A stretch of DNA of 64,000 bases, from NCBI RefSeq assembly GCF_034702125.1, contig NC_085867.1, positions 46,907,762-46,971,761 of the forward strand, read 5' to 3'. The notes under the pieces are model-generated. The model was given only the letters and a program-made list of their open reading frames with translations, was not told the origin of the DNA and did not search any database. Shown in pieces: positions 23,535-35,665 of the stretch. Position numbers and translations under genes: made by a program. Every line of letters begins with the position of its first letter. Positions within the stretch are counted from its first letter, which is position 1. Source of the DNA: Engraulis encrasicolus (taxonomy: Eukaryota; Chordata; Actinopteri; Clupeiformes; Engraulidae).

Positions 23535-24073
23535 CTCTTCATTGCTCACAGTCGTTGCCGTGGCACGGAGTCATTCAGCTGGCTCACTGGTAACTCCGGT
23601 AAATTACAGTGCTGCTTTTCAATTGATTTCATGACAGCTTTTTGTCCCTGACAACTCTTTGGACTAGCATGACCCTGTGTGACTAAAAGCACTTTAAGTG
23701 CTGTCTGCGGGAAACAGGACTGTGTTAATAAGCCAATGTGGTGCCCCCGGGGTCTAAGGGTAACAGAGTTTATCAAACGCCCTTTAAACGTCCAAGTCCA
23801 AAAGCAAGCCCAAGTCAGTTCCTCATGTTGCTTATTCGAGTTTCTTTCACATCATTATATTTCCAACTGTAATTATTCACAAGTCATCATGATTATCTTG
23901 TTTAACAAAGCCTTCCACCAGTGACACTTCAGATTCGAATAAAGACGTCTGTACTTTGTTAAAATTATTAGGAAAGAAAGAACAACACTCTAATGATTGA
24001 GAAAGTGTGATAAGAAATAAGAAACTGTGTCTACACACTGGGAAAACTCTCAATAAGTTTGAGGGCGCTAGTG
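23535..24073. other. No gene recognised
   Basis: No supported ORF, splice-bounded segment or element end. Confidence 0.35.
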
Positions 24074-24291
24074 CAGTGATTCTCAAACTCTGGGCCAGGG
24101 CCCAAGGTATTGCAAGTGGGTCTTGACATCATTTTCTAAAAATCAAAATAATATTTGTGTGTGTGTGTGTGTGTGTTGCTGTTGACTATTTATTTCAGTT
24201 TTATCGTTTCTTGGCCCAGAGGTGGGGCCCAAACATTTGTAAAAATTTCAAGTGGGCCCCAAAAAAAGTTGGAAAAGGTTGGGACACCCTG
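24074..24291. mobile_element. hAT-like MITE (CAGTGATTCTCAAACT start)
   Basis: It begins CAGTGATTCTCAAACTCTGG and ends GGTTGGGACACCCTG. Flanking 8-mers CGCTAGTG and CTCTAGTG match at seven of eight positions. It contains a short TG microsatellite. Confidence 0.75.
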
Positions 24292-24595
24292 CTCTAGTGA
24301 ATAGACAAATTAAGTCTTTCTTTCAACCCCATAATAAGCTATTGTCAACTGAACCCATGTGCAAACCCTGATTTTTTTAAGTATGTTTATCTTATGTCAG
24401 CGCTCACAGCAAAGGGATGTGCATAGAGTTGCTCTTTTCTTAAACACTGTTGCATCATGGCCTCATTCCACACAGAATTGTGTAAGAGACGGCGTCCAGA
24501 TGACAAAACCTAAACCTCCAGCGCTACCTCACACAATGCAGCTGCTCGCTAACTGAAACTGATCACAAACAGGCAGAAGGACTGACCATTGTTAC

Positions 24596-24736
24596 TAGAG
24601 ATGTACAGGATCCAAGATCCGGTTCCGGATCCGGCAGGATAGTAGGGTTTTTCAGACTATCCGGATCCGGCAGGATCTTAAGCAGTGGATCCGGTATCCG
24701 ACAATTACCTAAAAATCAGGGTCTGGTGCATCTCTA
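24596..24736. mobile_element. hAT-like MITE rich in GGATCCGG
   Basis: TAGAGATGTACAGGATCC at the left and GGTGCATCTCTA at the right are imperfect inverted ends. CCGGATCCGG motifs fill the interior. A related fragment without ends lies at about 24914-24989. No target duplication is visible. Confidence 0.6.
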
Positions 24737-24989
24737 GCCTAGGCTTTTCAGTCAGTCTTTCACAACCCCAATCGCTGCATGGAGTGAAAGCCCTTTGGAA
24801 GCGGCCGTTGAAGGCAGTATGGCAGTAAGGCATTGAGTCTTAAAAACAGTTTGCGCCAACGTAATAAAAAGGGCCCACATGTGCGAGGTGGCTATGTGTT
24901 TCAACCCTTTCGTAGGATCCGGTATCCGGTTCCGGATCCGGCAGGATCTTAAGCAGTGGATCCGGCATCCGGCAGGATCCTAAAAATCA

Positions 24990-25765
24990 GTTACAAATTG
25001 TTACACAAACACATGGAAGGACGTAAACAGGCACAACCGAGCGCCAATGCAGGAGAAAACAAGGCTTGTTGTGTATGCAAGTTAACTACATATGTTAAAA
25101 ACGTACAGAGGAGGACTTTTTCATTTCATTTAGAAATGTGCGAGACAACATTGACACATTTCAACTTTGTCTTGCATCTTTTTAAAATCAAACTAAAACT
25201 TGTAGACATGTAGAATCAGTGTCTTGCACCTTTCTAAATAACAAGAGTGCAGATCTGCCGACCCCCCACTCCCTCCCACCCACCTGACCTCACCCCACCC
25301 CACCCCACTTGAAATTGACTGTAGCAGCTCCCGACCTGATCACTGGCATTTACATATTAAAGGCTCTCCTAAGAAGGGGATGGGAGGGGGGCATGGGGGA
25401 GCCGCAAATGCTGTGGCTTGAGGTATGAGGCAATTTAAGGTGCAAAACTCATCCACAAATTCCTCTTTTCATGCAGTGAGAGGATGTACAGCAAGCATTT
25501 TATGTACTTATTCCGTATTGTGATATATTGAATGTGCACGAGGTTGCTGTGACTTCTGGTGGCTGCAGAGGGCAACGATACGTTACACCTCAGACGAGCA
25601 ACTGCTTGAGCGCAACTCTGAGAAGCACAGTGGCATGGAGAGATTGAAACTCTAGGTCAAAGTACACAGGGAACATAAAAGTTTGACTGAGCGCTCTTGT
25701 TCTCCAACTTAGTAAACTCCAAACTGTGGGTGCTCTTGAAGTAAGAAGACTGAAGTCCTTTCATT
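24990..25765. other. No gene recognised; C-rich patch
   Basis: A C-rich stretch (CCCACC/CCCCAC units) occurs near 25260-25310. No ORF with recognisable similarity. Confidence 0.35.
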
Positions 25766-26012
25766 TAGAGCGTGTTGGCACTAGGGCCGACTTCAGGCAA
25801 CTCCACAGGCCGACAAGGATTGTCCTTAGTATAAAAATTCTTTATTAATCCATGGGCATTGCTACAGAGATAAAACCGCCAACCGGTTTCAACCCGCACT
25901 GGGTCTTCATCAGAGTGTTTTTATGTGGATTAATAAAGGGTTTTTATACTACGGACAATCCTTGTCTGCCTGTGGAGTTGCCTGAAGTCGGCCCTAGTGC
26001 CAACACGCTCTA
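25766..26012. mobile_element. Fold-back MITE with about 95-bp arms
   Basis: TAGAGCGTGTTGGCACTAGG and the right-hand CCTAGTGCCAACACGCTCTA are perfect inverse sequences. Pairing continues with few mismatches through ATAAAAATTCTTTATTAATCC. The loop holds CCGGTTTCAACCCGCACTGG. Non-coding. Confidence 0.85.
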
Positions 26013-27319
26013 TACACAGGGAACATGTTTGAGAAATGTTGCCAAGCAATCCCATGACTGGCTTAGAATTGTCTGATGTAATACTTAAAAAAGGCGTCTA
26101 CTATTGATTTAAATTCTCTTGATACAAGTGCTATGGGGATAAACAGACCAAACAACATATTATGGCATTGCCCAAAAACAATGCTCAAATAGTTGCCCTG
26201 TGCATCATCACTTCAAACAACTTCAGTGGCAATACACTATTCAAAAATCGATAGGTTTCCGACCAATTTCTCCAATGAGATCTAGAAGTTGAACTGCATT
26301 GGTTGGTGGTTTGTTCAGTGATTCCTATTGCAAATGTGCTTCTTGTCCAGTTGGCACCTTTTGAATAATGGCAGCTCTTTTTTTAAAGTCATAAACAATC
26401 TGCAATAAACTTGCAGCTTTTGGCATTTTGTCATTGTTAATAAAATGTGACTATATCCCTATATGAACCCTGGACATTTACATTATTACAGTTAACTTAC
26501 TTAAAGTTTGCTGACACTTGGTGTGGAAGGTCGGTGAATAATGAAGACTTTACACTGTATGATGATGTGCTTTGTTTAAAATGAGTGCGTTTTTATGTAA
26601 ACACAGCACTCTGCTGTTTCAGTGTCTACGGCATACATTTGGAATTTGGCGTGCCATGATGAGGTCTGAGTGCTAGATGACATACTCATTTATAGTGTGT
26701 GGGTGTGTGGCTGTGTGGGTGCGTGTGTGCGCCTGAGTCCATGCGTGAGAGAGAGCTTGTCCAGGGTTTTGCCCACTACTTTACAGGTCAGGCAGCCACC
26801 TTATAAAAACCCAAAACGTCAAAAGCAAAAACAATAAAATAAGTGAGAGCAAAAAAATCCTGGTTGAAGCTGACTTTTCTCTTTTCATCCGGTTATTTGT
26901 TTGTCCTGCTGCCAGGTCAGACGTTTGGATTTGCGAGCTTTATCCTACTTCTTCAAGCAACAAAATGCCTACCATCTTGACTAGATCCCCAGAAAAGAAT
27001 AAGATTTTGTGTAGGGATTTCAAAAGTTGGTTTACCAAAGAATTTATAACGTATTCAGATTTTTTTCTGTTTCACATTTAATATTGTATGAAACTGCACA
27101 TGGGCATGACCTAGATGATTGGCGCATGTCTCTGATACTGGCTTATCGTACACCTCCTTGTCTAACAAACGGTCTGCTGGCAAGAAGCTGCGTTTGCATG
27201 GACACTTTAAAAAAAAAAATCAAATTAAATTTAATCCATATAAACAAACTGTTTACACAGGCAGTTTCCTTGTTGAATTGTCTTATGAACATTGGAAACC
27301 ACCAAATATAATCAATATA
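26013..27319. other. No gene recognised
   Basis: AT-rich sequence with short TG-rich patches near 26695-26740. No supported exon. Confidence 0.4.
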
Positions 27320-28422
27320 CAGCTCCAGGCCTTTTTATTAGAATACCATGAAAAAGTTGATTTATTTCCATAATTCCATCAATAATGTTAAACTGTCATG
27401 GATTGTAGATTCATGGCCCAGTTTTTTAACTATTCCAATCATTAAATTGTTTATTTTTACACATTTTGGTCTTCCAGCTCAAAAAAAAACATGAATTGGG
27501 GAATTCACATCATTAGAATATTGTAATAAAATCACAATTTTCTTCATCAAAATTTGTTTCACATCAGTGCACATCAAATCAGTTGAACTTTGGTACTTTC
27601 TACACAACATGCAATGTTCAATGCTTGGTTTGGACTCTCTCTGTCTTAATATTATTAATAATAACGGCCATGATGCGTTTAACATTGAAGTCAATGGCAG
27701 AAACAGTGCATGGGAGTAATGGAAGGCCAGATATCCTTGATGCTTTGCCGTCAGCTGTTTTTGTATAGCTGACCTGGTGTCCCACACTTCACTCTTCAAT
27801 ATACCCTGTAGATTTCCATGCCACGTTTTGGCACTAACTCACCAGTTTAATTCTAAATAACCAGAAATGAAACCCCATTGAAAATGAATGGGGTTTTATT
27901 TCTGTTGAGTTAGAATTAAACTGGTGTGTTAACACCAAAACGTGGCATGGAAATCTACAGGGTATATTGAAGAGTGAAGTGTGGGGCACCAGGTCAACAA
28001 ACAAGAACAGCTGACAGCAAAGCATCAAGGATATCTGGGCTTCCATAACTCCCATGCACTGTTTTTGCCATTGACTTCAATGTTAAACGCATCATGGCCA
28101 TTATGAAGACAGAGAATGTCCTAACCAAGTATTGACCATTGCATGTTATGTAGAAAGTACCAAATTGCAACTGATTTAGTTTGACCCGAANTTTGATGAA
28201 GAAAAATTTGATTTTATAACAATATTCTAATAATGCGAATTCCCCAATTCATGGTTTTTTTGAGCTGGAAGGCCAACGTATATAAAAAGAAAAAAAATAA
28301 TGATTGGAATAGTTAAAAAACTGGGCCATGAATCTACAATCCATGATTGTTTAACAGTATTGATGGAATTATGGAAATAAATCAACTTTTTCATGGTATT
28401 CTAATAAAAAGGCCTGGAGCTG
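27320..28422. mobile_element. Tc1/mariner-like fold-back element, copy A
   Basis: CAGCTCCAGGCCTTTTTATT and its inverse lie at the two ends, each flanked by TA (27318-27319 and 28423-28424). The whole left half pairs with the right half around the centre near 27880 (ACCCCATTGAAAATGAATGG), making an arm of roughly 540 bp. It encodes no transposase. Near-identical copies lie at 60116-61215 and, interrupted, at 51813-53900. An N lies at 28191. Confidence 0.9.
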
Positions 28423-28493
28423 TATATTGAAGTGCACATGTAAACACAGCTACAGGTGTATGTCTGATAGTCAGTCAGTAAGTGTGTCGGTGT

Positions 28494-28872
28494 CAGGGGT
28501 TGAAATTTACTTTTTTGCTTACCGGCCACTGTGGCTAGTGGATTTCCCGAGTTACTAGCCATTCAGCTATTCTACTAGCCACACATTTTATATTGTTTTT
28601 TTTCTTTGTCGTAATACTTTACATCTAACCTCAGAAAATGAGGTGCTAAAGTAAGAAGACGAGAATAGAAACTGAGTAACTGTGCTTTTTCTTCGTAAAT
28701 ACTAACCATAATATTGATACACAAGGGGCAAAGTGCACAATAAAGTCATACCATATGTCATACCATAGAATAAGTTACCTGCCAGATTGGGTAGTGAGAC
28801 TGAAATTATTACTAGCCACAGCCAAGTTTTACCAGCATTTGGCCAGTTGGCTGGTGCCAGTGTCAAGCCCTG
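28494..28872. mobile_element. hAT-like element with TSD GTCGGTGT
   Basis: Identical 8-mers GTCGGTGT flank it (28486-28493 and 28873-28880). It begins CAGGGGTTGAAATTTAC and ends GTGTCAAGCCCTG. ACTAGCCA repeats occur inside. A reverse copy lies at 21955-22542. Confidence 0.9.
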
Positions 28873-28961
28873 GTCGGTGTGCAAGTTGCTGTGAGAACAT
28901 CAACATCATGACACGACATTGAAAAGAATTCAAAAGATAACCCACACACAGTTACACTTAT

Positions 28962-28967
28962 TTTATT
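28962..28967 (-). promoter_or_regulatory. Candidate polyadenylation signal
   Basis: TTTATT on the plus strand gives AATAAA on the minus strand, the AAK1 direction, about 5.6 kb after the LIDL stop. Support is the hexamer only. Confidence 0.2.
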
Positions 28968-30890
28968 TAACAACCCCATGTCTTTGTTTTTTCTTCTCAC
29001 AAAAATAGAAGGTGCACATCAAATGATCAGGGTTTTGAACAGCGGTTCAGAGGCTTGCTACAGAGACCCTCCAGTTGCATTTGCATCACTGGGCGACCAT
29101 GGTCATAAATAAACTTCTCTTTTAATCTTTCTGACAAAATAAAACAACTGAGCACAACAAACAAACAAACAAACAAACAAAAAAACCCTTAGCACGCACA
29201 CACCTCCTCTCACTACACAGATGAATAAACAGGCAAAAGGCAAGTCCTCTGGGGCTGACATTGGCTCTTCCTTCTGGAGCAACATGAGGCAGGATGGCCA
29301 TGGCTGGGTATCAGTTCCATTGTGGCACATACACACGGGGATTGCATAGGTTGGCCATACAGAAATTCACATAATATGACCAATGCCACATGAAACACCC
29401 TCGGGGATGCAAGATATGGGATCACTGTGCGTGGGTGTGTGAGTTAAGAGAATACTGGCTGAAAGGGAATGGCTAATTGGATTCAAAAGCTTTGTAGTGG
29501 CAAAACAATCGTGAAAAAAGGGGGAAAATAACAGGTTAAGATAAAACGTGTATGCCATGAATGCCATGCAGGATGTATGGCGATATGAATATGGGGAGAC
29601 GCGTTGGCTTATCTAGAAAGCAGGACCAGAATAGCAATTGCTTCACTTTGAAGCGGTCACAGTCTCTTTGCCAAGCCAATGCAATGCCCGCAAACTATGG
29701 CCATGAATGAACACAAAACAAAAAGGATAAAAAGAGATCTTGAACAAGTTGGACACGAAGGTAGGGAAACATGAGAGGTGTGGATGGTGGGTGGGTACCA
29801 ATGAGATCACCGCAGATCTTTTTGAAGATCTGAGGAGTGGCCGGTGCAGTATATTACAAAGCAGATGCCCAAGGACATTTAAGAGAATGTTAACATTACT
29901 GATTGAAAGAATTGGCGAAAGGCAGACAACCAAGAGGCTGAGAATTCAAGGATACTTACACCGTTGGCTGCACTTGTTCTGTTCTGCTTTGTGCTGTGAG
30001 TGTGATGTGATGAATGACAGCACATGTTGAATGAAAATAAACAGAAGTTCCAAAAAAATATTGGCAAGATAAGGGGTAGTATTTGTCTCAGTCATAGTTA
30101 ACTGACTATATCTTCACTGAGATGACTGGGATTTGAGGGTGTGGCTTCAAACAACGTGAATGATCTCACTTGGCAGGTCAATGTCAGAAAGTAAAACGAC
30201 ATTTGTTTATTCTGAGCTAGCAATGACGGCTTGCAACAATAACAGCCGACTTTCCACAATGCACAATTCTCCCAGCTGTCACTCCTAGCCTACACATTGC
30301 GTGTTATTATGCATGAATGTTAATATGATGCGTGTCATAAAACGCAACTTACCATGCGGTCATGAAGATGCCGACGACCCAACATCAAACAATAGCTAAA
30401 CCCCATGCAGGTTGGTTACAAACATTTCCACATAACTCGTCTTTTCATTGAGATGCCTTCCCCTGTGCTTACCGATTTTGGGCACTACAAGTTATGGTGT
30501 GCATGTGGCTTTCAAATGCATACAACAGCCCTTTCTGCCCACTACTCTGTAGTATGTGGCCACTACCTATAAACCAGGACTTAAAAAATACCCTGATTTG
30601 CATTCATTCCAATGGTGAGAACCATGGCATTGACTGACATAGTAACAGTTGCTATGTGGGGCGGAGTTGCTTTTGGGGTGGAGTAGGGATCTAGCATCAA
30701 TGGACTCAAATAGATGGGAGGTGGATGTGGCGCAAAAGTGCTTTGAAATGAGTAATGTAAACATTGCACAGGAGTACATGGTAAACTGCTCACAAAGAAT
30801 TTCATCAGCTTTATTGGCTTTACCAAAAACAAAGCCACCAACCTCCAACATTGAGCAGTTTACCACTTACCGAAAGATTAAACAAACTGG

Positions 30891-30913
30891 TGGTGGTGGT
30901 GGTGGTGGTGGGG
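30891..30913. repeat. (GGT)n microsatellite
   Basis: About seven GGT units ending in a G run. Confidence 0.85.
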
Positions 30914-30968
30914 GATAAGTAACCAAAACCTGCTTTGTTAAATGCTTCCCCATTCGTGGGCACTCTGC

Positions 30969-30970
<2 letters not shown>

Positions 30971-31036
<66 letters not shown>

Positions 31037-31060
31037 CAGAGAGACAGAGAGACAGAGAGA
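30971..31060. repeat. (GA)n microsatellite with GACAGA units
   Basis: Around 57 bases of GA are followed by GAGACA-type units. Arg-Glu and Ser-Leu ORFs across it are artefacts. Confidence 0.95.
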
Positions 31061-31239
31061 GGAGGGTCTGTGCTTCCAATGGTAAGAGAGGTGCCCAAAA
31101 ATGTGCCTGCGTTGGTGCCCATTGTCAGCTCTGTTTCGTGAAGTCAAGAGGGACGGCTGCCGCCACCGCCACCAGTACCTACTGTACAGATATAACCTCA
31201 CCACCTGCACTACAGCACATATTCCTTAACAATCCAGAC

Positions 31240-31505
31240 TAGGGCTGTAACGATACACTCAACTCACGATTCGGTTCGTATCACGATTTTTGAGCTACGG
31301 TTCGATACACCCCACGATGTCTGAAATGTATCTCCACTGAAATTTGGAAACACTATCACATCAAATCACAAGGTTGTTTTCTGGACTAATGGGTAATAAA
31401 ACTTTCAAAGGGCGTATCACGATACTGCCTCCTTGTATCACGATATAGTATCGTGATTCTGTGTATCACGATTTCTCGGTTCGATACAATATCGTTACAG
31501 CCCTA
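31240..31505. mobile_element. hAT MITE with TSD ATCCAGAC
   Basis: The inverted ends TAGGGCTGTAACGATA and TATCGTTACAGCCCTA are perfect. ATCCAGAC lies on both sides (31232-31239 and 31506-31513). The interior is rich in TCACGAT/CGATAC. Confidence 0.95.
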
Positions 31506-34204
31506 ATCCAGACACACAACACTCACAAGCTCGACAGACACACATCACACTCTCACTCTCCCACACAAATGCACACACATACATGCTCCCACACAACCAT
31601 ACTGTACACACACACAGTAATCATCATCATTAACACTAGACACAAATGCAACATGTCTTACACTTCTCTGAACGAAAAAGCACATAGGCTCATGCTTTGA
31701 TATGCGTGTGCTGGGAGGGAAGGGCTGAGCAGGACAGTGGCGAGACACCATTGCTGGATCTTAAATGGTGCAACTTGTGCACTTCCGTGTTCATTTTTCA
31801 GTGCGTATGGCGTATTACAGTAGCCATTTGAGATTCAGCACATGTGATGCTTTGTGTTAGCAGCCATATGCTAACATGTCTAGCGTAGAGAAAGCAATGG
31901 CAAAACCAATGCACACTGTTCTCCCACTGCCACAGTCCCTTCTCTGGCCAACACGGCTGACTAGTACCCCGTCCACTGAACGACCATACGGCAGCCTCAG
32001 GTGACCAAAAAGCAGATTGTCTTTTTTTTGAGGGTTTGGGATGAGTTTGAACCAGAGGAAAAGAGAGAGGAAGATAATAGGCCTACTTTACATTCTCAAC
32101 ATTTTCACACACAGAACACAGAAGGTAAAGAATTTCTCTGAACATCTATTGTAGAATAATATACATATATATTAGCTTTTTTTTATACTGATACTCATTT
32201 CATACATTCAGTCTCTACCACTCCATTTACATCCACATATAATCTTAAACATATAATATGAAATATATTTTTTTAAATAATCTCTTGAATACTATGGAGG
32301 GATGGGTAAACGGAGGAAAGTCAACATTTTGCTCTGTACACAAGGGAACATACAACTTCTTCATAATACCAGGGTCAGGTATTGTAGATATACATAAATG
32401 TACATAATCCAGGGGAAGAATTGGTCAACATCACAAAGGCAATTTTACAGGGAGGGACAGGAGCAGGGGGATCCAGAGAGCATCTTGGAGGGTGAAGGAC
32501 AATGATCACGGATGGTGGATATGATAGAGAGATATGACAATGGCCATGCAATGAGACTGACTGAGACGAAATCAAAGAGGACATAAATTGATGGAAAATG
32601 AGATAGGCGTCTTTGCAGTGACAGCTCAAGGTTGCTCATCAAGGACCAAACGATTGCCCCATATAGAAACAGAGACTGCACCAAAACAACAACACAAAAT
32701 TGCAACCTTGCGTAGGGATGTTTGAAAGAGGGAGCGCTTTGGCCCACTCTTTTCACCATGCACAACAAAGTACAGCATGTAGTGTGCTGGCCTTTGCCTG
32801 GTTAACACCAGTTTAAGTGAGATAGTCTGGAGGCTACCGATGCAATTTCTTGTAGGATAAGTACGGTATACGACTGCCCATGGCTGTTAACTGGGCGCTA
32901 CGAGTGTATCATTTGGCATATACGTAGCCTATAGCCAATTGTGTCAGTTGTAATTCAAACAAACCGCAAGCGTCCGTTTTGTCAAGTAGTACTTGTCATT
33001 GCCTTTCCACCCACTCCCCGCTCTGGTTGCCCACTTTTGGGGGGAGTCCATGCCATCTTTCAGATCGAAACGATCATGCTAAAATGGGTGGGATTTCCCA
33101 AGCCATGCTAGCCTAGCAACTGGCACAAATTTCTTTTGACCTGTCAAGGTTGTCTCAGTGAAAGAGACAATGAATATTTCTACCAAAAGAGGCAGACAAA
33201 AACATTTTCATGGCCAAAAGAGGCCTACACACCTCCTGAAGATACCACTGTTTTCAATGATCCCAAAGGTTTACTTCAACACTGTGATGATGGCTTCAGA
33301 TTCTCGGAGATACACAGATAGATGCTCGATTGCTAGATCGATAGCTCCAGAATGCTGAACTGGCTCAAGTGTTGATTCATGTCGTTAAGAACAGGAGGCG
33401 CAGACAGAGCATGCTCAGTGCAAGGGTGTAGAGGCTGCCATGTTTGGTGTTTGCAATTACATGTACAGTAGAAGTTAGCATTGTTTTCAGGTTGACCCTG
33501 AAGTTATTACATTTCTCCACGTCTTAGCCCTGTAAATGGGAGACTATGAAATCCAGGTGATCTGTCGAGAGCCTGCATCGATCTTACAGTATCGAAGACT
33601 AGAGATGAGGAGAGCTGCACTGCTGACAAGAACAGACACTTACCGGTAATACTGTAAGACTGTTAAAAACGTACAGATGATTATGCGCAAAAAGAGTGCA
33701 TGCGATGGCCAGTCACCCTGATGACTCGCAACATCACAGCTAAAGTGCAATAAAGGTGGAGGATGAAGAGAATGAGGATGAAGAGGCAAAAAATCATGAT
33801 GAGGTGAACCATGACGATGAGCTGAAACGACTCACGAGAAAGAAGGATCAATGAAAAACTGAGAATAACCGAAACTAGATGATGGAAGGAGGGAAGAAAA
33901 AACAAAAAACAAAAACAGAGCCCCACCCCATAAAAAAACCCGACAAAATAAAACAAGACTGGCAGACATATTGGCATGATGGAGTATGGAGGACATTGAA
34001 GAAGAAACAAAGTGCACAATAGAGCAGCAAACAGGCGGTCAGAAAAAAATGAACGACAGAAAACAGATGGAAGGGAAAGAGAAGGGAGAGAGGCAGGGAG
34101 TTGGGGGATGGGAGGGGAGGGCATATTAGCCAGGGTGGTGCCAGCTAGAGGGGGTTGTTGGACCGTAGAAGGCGGTTTCGATCTGAAGCAGGAGAGAGAG
34201 AGAG

Positions 34205-34378
34205 AGTAGGCTCGTTCGTGACGACGCTGTAAGATTTTTGCTAGGCAGTGGGCATGCGCACTTTGCCAGTTTGATCCATTCTGGTTAGAATTTTCTAGCC
34301 ACAATGCATCAAACTGGCAAAGTGCGCATGCCCACTGCCTAGCAAAAATCTTGCTGCGTCGTCACGAACGACCCTACT
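34205..34378. mobile_element. 174-bp MITE hairpin just past the AAK1 stop
   Basis: The two arms (about 70 bp each, starting AGTAGG and containing CGTTCGTGACGACG and GGGCATGCGCACTTTGCCAG) are nearly perfect inverse copies, leaving a short loop. It ends 162 nt beyond the AAK1 stop codon at 34540, so it would fold in the LIDL mRNA if the 3'UTR extends this far. No clear target duplication. Confidence 0.88.
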
Positions 34379-34539
34379 GTGTGACTAAGGAAGCAAGACG
34401 TCCTCTTCGGGTGCCGGACTGGTGGGCTGGGGTGGGAGCTGCACTAGCGGCTAGGGCTAGCAGAAGCGTGTGCGATGCGATGCGGTGCGGTGCGGTGCAG
34501 TAGGTTGCGGTGGGGTGGGCTGCGGCGACTGCTCTATGG

Positions 34540-34634
34540 CTACAGATCGATGAGCTGATCCACCAGCAGCAGGGAACGAGCCAGGCTGGGCAGGCTGGAC
34601 TCTGAGCTGCCACTGTTACTGCGGGAGTGACCAT
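34540..34634 (-). CDS. aak1: AAK1 terminal coding exon (VDQLIDL end)
   Basis: Acceptor ccacctcag precedes AT GGT CAC TCC. The exon is phase 1, encodes [19 protein letters not shown] and then [11 protein letters not shown], and stops with TAG at 34542-34540. From recall, the human long isoform of AAK1 ends in almost the same residues ([15 protein letters not shown]). In AAK1, a kinase of the AP2 mu subunit, this long-isoform tail contributes to clathrin binding. The junction codon formed with the 38308 donor is GAT (Asp). The sense strand upstream (34640-34760 on plus) is strongly pyrimidine-rich. Identity is high confidence from the motif alone. Confidence 0.93.
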
Positions 34635-34635
34635 C

Positions 34636-34765
34636 TGAGGTGGAGGGGGGGTGGGGGGGAGGGGAAAGGGGAGGGTAGGTTAAAAGGTAAGGAGTTGGGC
34701 AGTTGGGGTTCCAGCCCAGAGAAGGAAAGGGGTTTAGGGGTTTGGGGGGCAAAAAAAGAGGAAGA
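34636..34765. repeat. Purine-rich (G-rich) tract abutting an AAK1 acceptor
   Basis: The plus strand is mostly G and A with runs of G. On the AAK1 sense strand it is a C/T-rich tract leading into the 3' splice site at 34635. Confidence 0.8.
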
Positions 34766-35665
34766 CAGGAATAAAACAGAGAAAGTAAGAAGAACATCTA
34801 CAAGGATGGCATCCTAAAAAGTAGGCCACAGAGATGCCTGTCAGAAAAAAGACAGTTTCTCAGAATATTACATTAGGAGTTAGTTGTACGTGTGCTTGTC
34901 AAAAAACGTGAAGACGTTAGCAATGACATACTATTTCTGATATCCAAACTCTTCAAGGTCAAGAAGTCTTCCGCCTGCACACTGAATTTCCTCTAGTCAT
35001 ACAATTCTTTGTCGTTGCTTCTCAAGGAGACTTAAAAGGACATACCTCTACTTTCGAGGACACATTCAACAACTCTTTTGAGGGAAGTTTAAAAGTTGAG
35101 CAGAGTTTTTCAGTGTTCAGCTGATCTCTGTATGGCTGTTACGGTCACAGAAGCCTTTAAATCTATAGAAGAGCTTATCTCATACAATGACCATACTTGA
35201 TAATAGCTAAAGCGCTAGTTCCAGATCATACTGAGAGATCCGGATATTCACTGAATAGCATTCAAAACTCGACTCTTTTAACTCCTAGGGTGATGGTAAT
35301 TGAGTAATGTTTCAGCTCATTCACTTGACTTTATTGATAACACATAAAAGATAACCTTGAGCCCAAACAATAAAACTGCTTTCAGACCTACTGAGTCAGA
35401 GTAAAAAACATTTTCAAAGTTTGCGGTATATAGGTAAAGCGAATGTTAACAATTGGTTGGCAAATGAGCGGGTCAAGGTGACAAGTGGGCTTCTGTTCAT
35501 GAAGCCCGGGACGCAGGGGCAAACAGGATCAATCGTGTTGTGTATGAAGCCATCACATCCTGGCATTTTCTGAACAGATCAACTCAACTAAAAAATGGGT
35601 GTTTGAGTTGTTAGAGCTAGGGCGCGGGTTAATAATGAACTACTCCCCCAATGTTGTCTAATTTG
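34766..35665. other. AAK1 intron, no element recognised
   Basis: No ORF or repeat boundary was seen between the purine tract and the hAT element. Confidence 0.4.

Larger units (their letters stand above)
28873..34204 (-). other. Region downstream of the AAK1 LIDL stop, possible long 3'UTR
   Basis: No coding exon was supported here. Mammalian AAK1 transcripts are known for long 3'UTRs, so part of this region could be 3'UTR on the minus strand. Minus-strand AATAAA hexamers occur at 30810-30815 and 28962-28967. A 207-codon minus-strand ORF at 33681-34304 is hydrophobic and T/C-rich, runs out of a MITE and shows no domain, so it is not called. The region also holds a hAT MITE and two microsatellites. 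Confidence 0.3.

Noticed and set aside
27479..27799. 106-codon minus-strand ORF (also similar ORFs at 53.4 and 60.7 kb)
   Set aside because: They recur because they lie in copies of the fold-back transposon arm. No known domain, and the palindromic structure explains the reuse.
33681..34304. 207-codon minus-strand ORF rich in hydrophobic residues
   Set aside because: It starts inside a MITE, is T/C-rich, and lies downstream of the AAK1 stop in the same direction. Membrane-like composition follows from base composition; no domain is seen.
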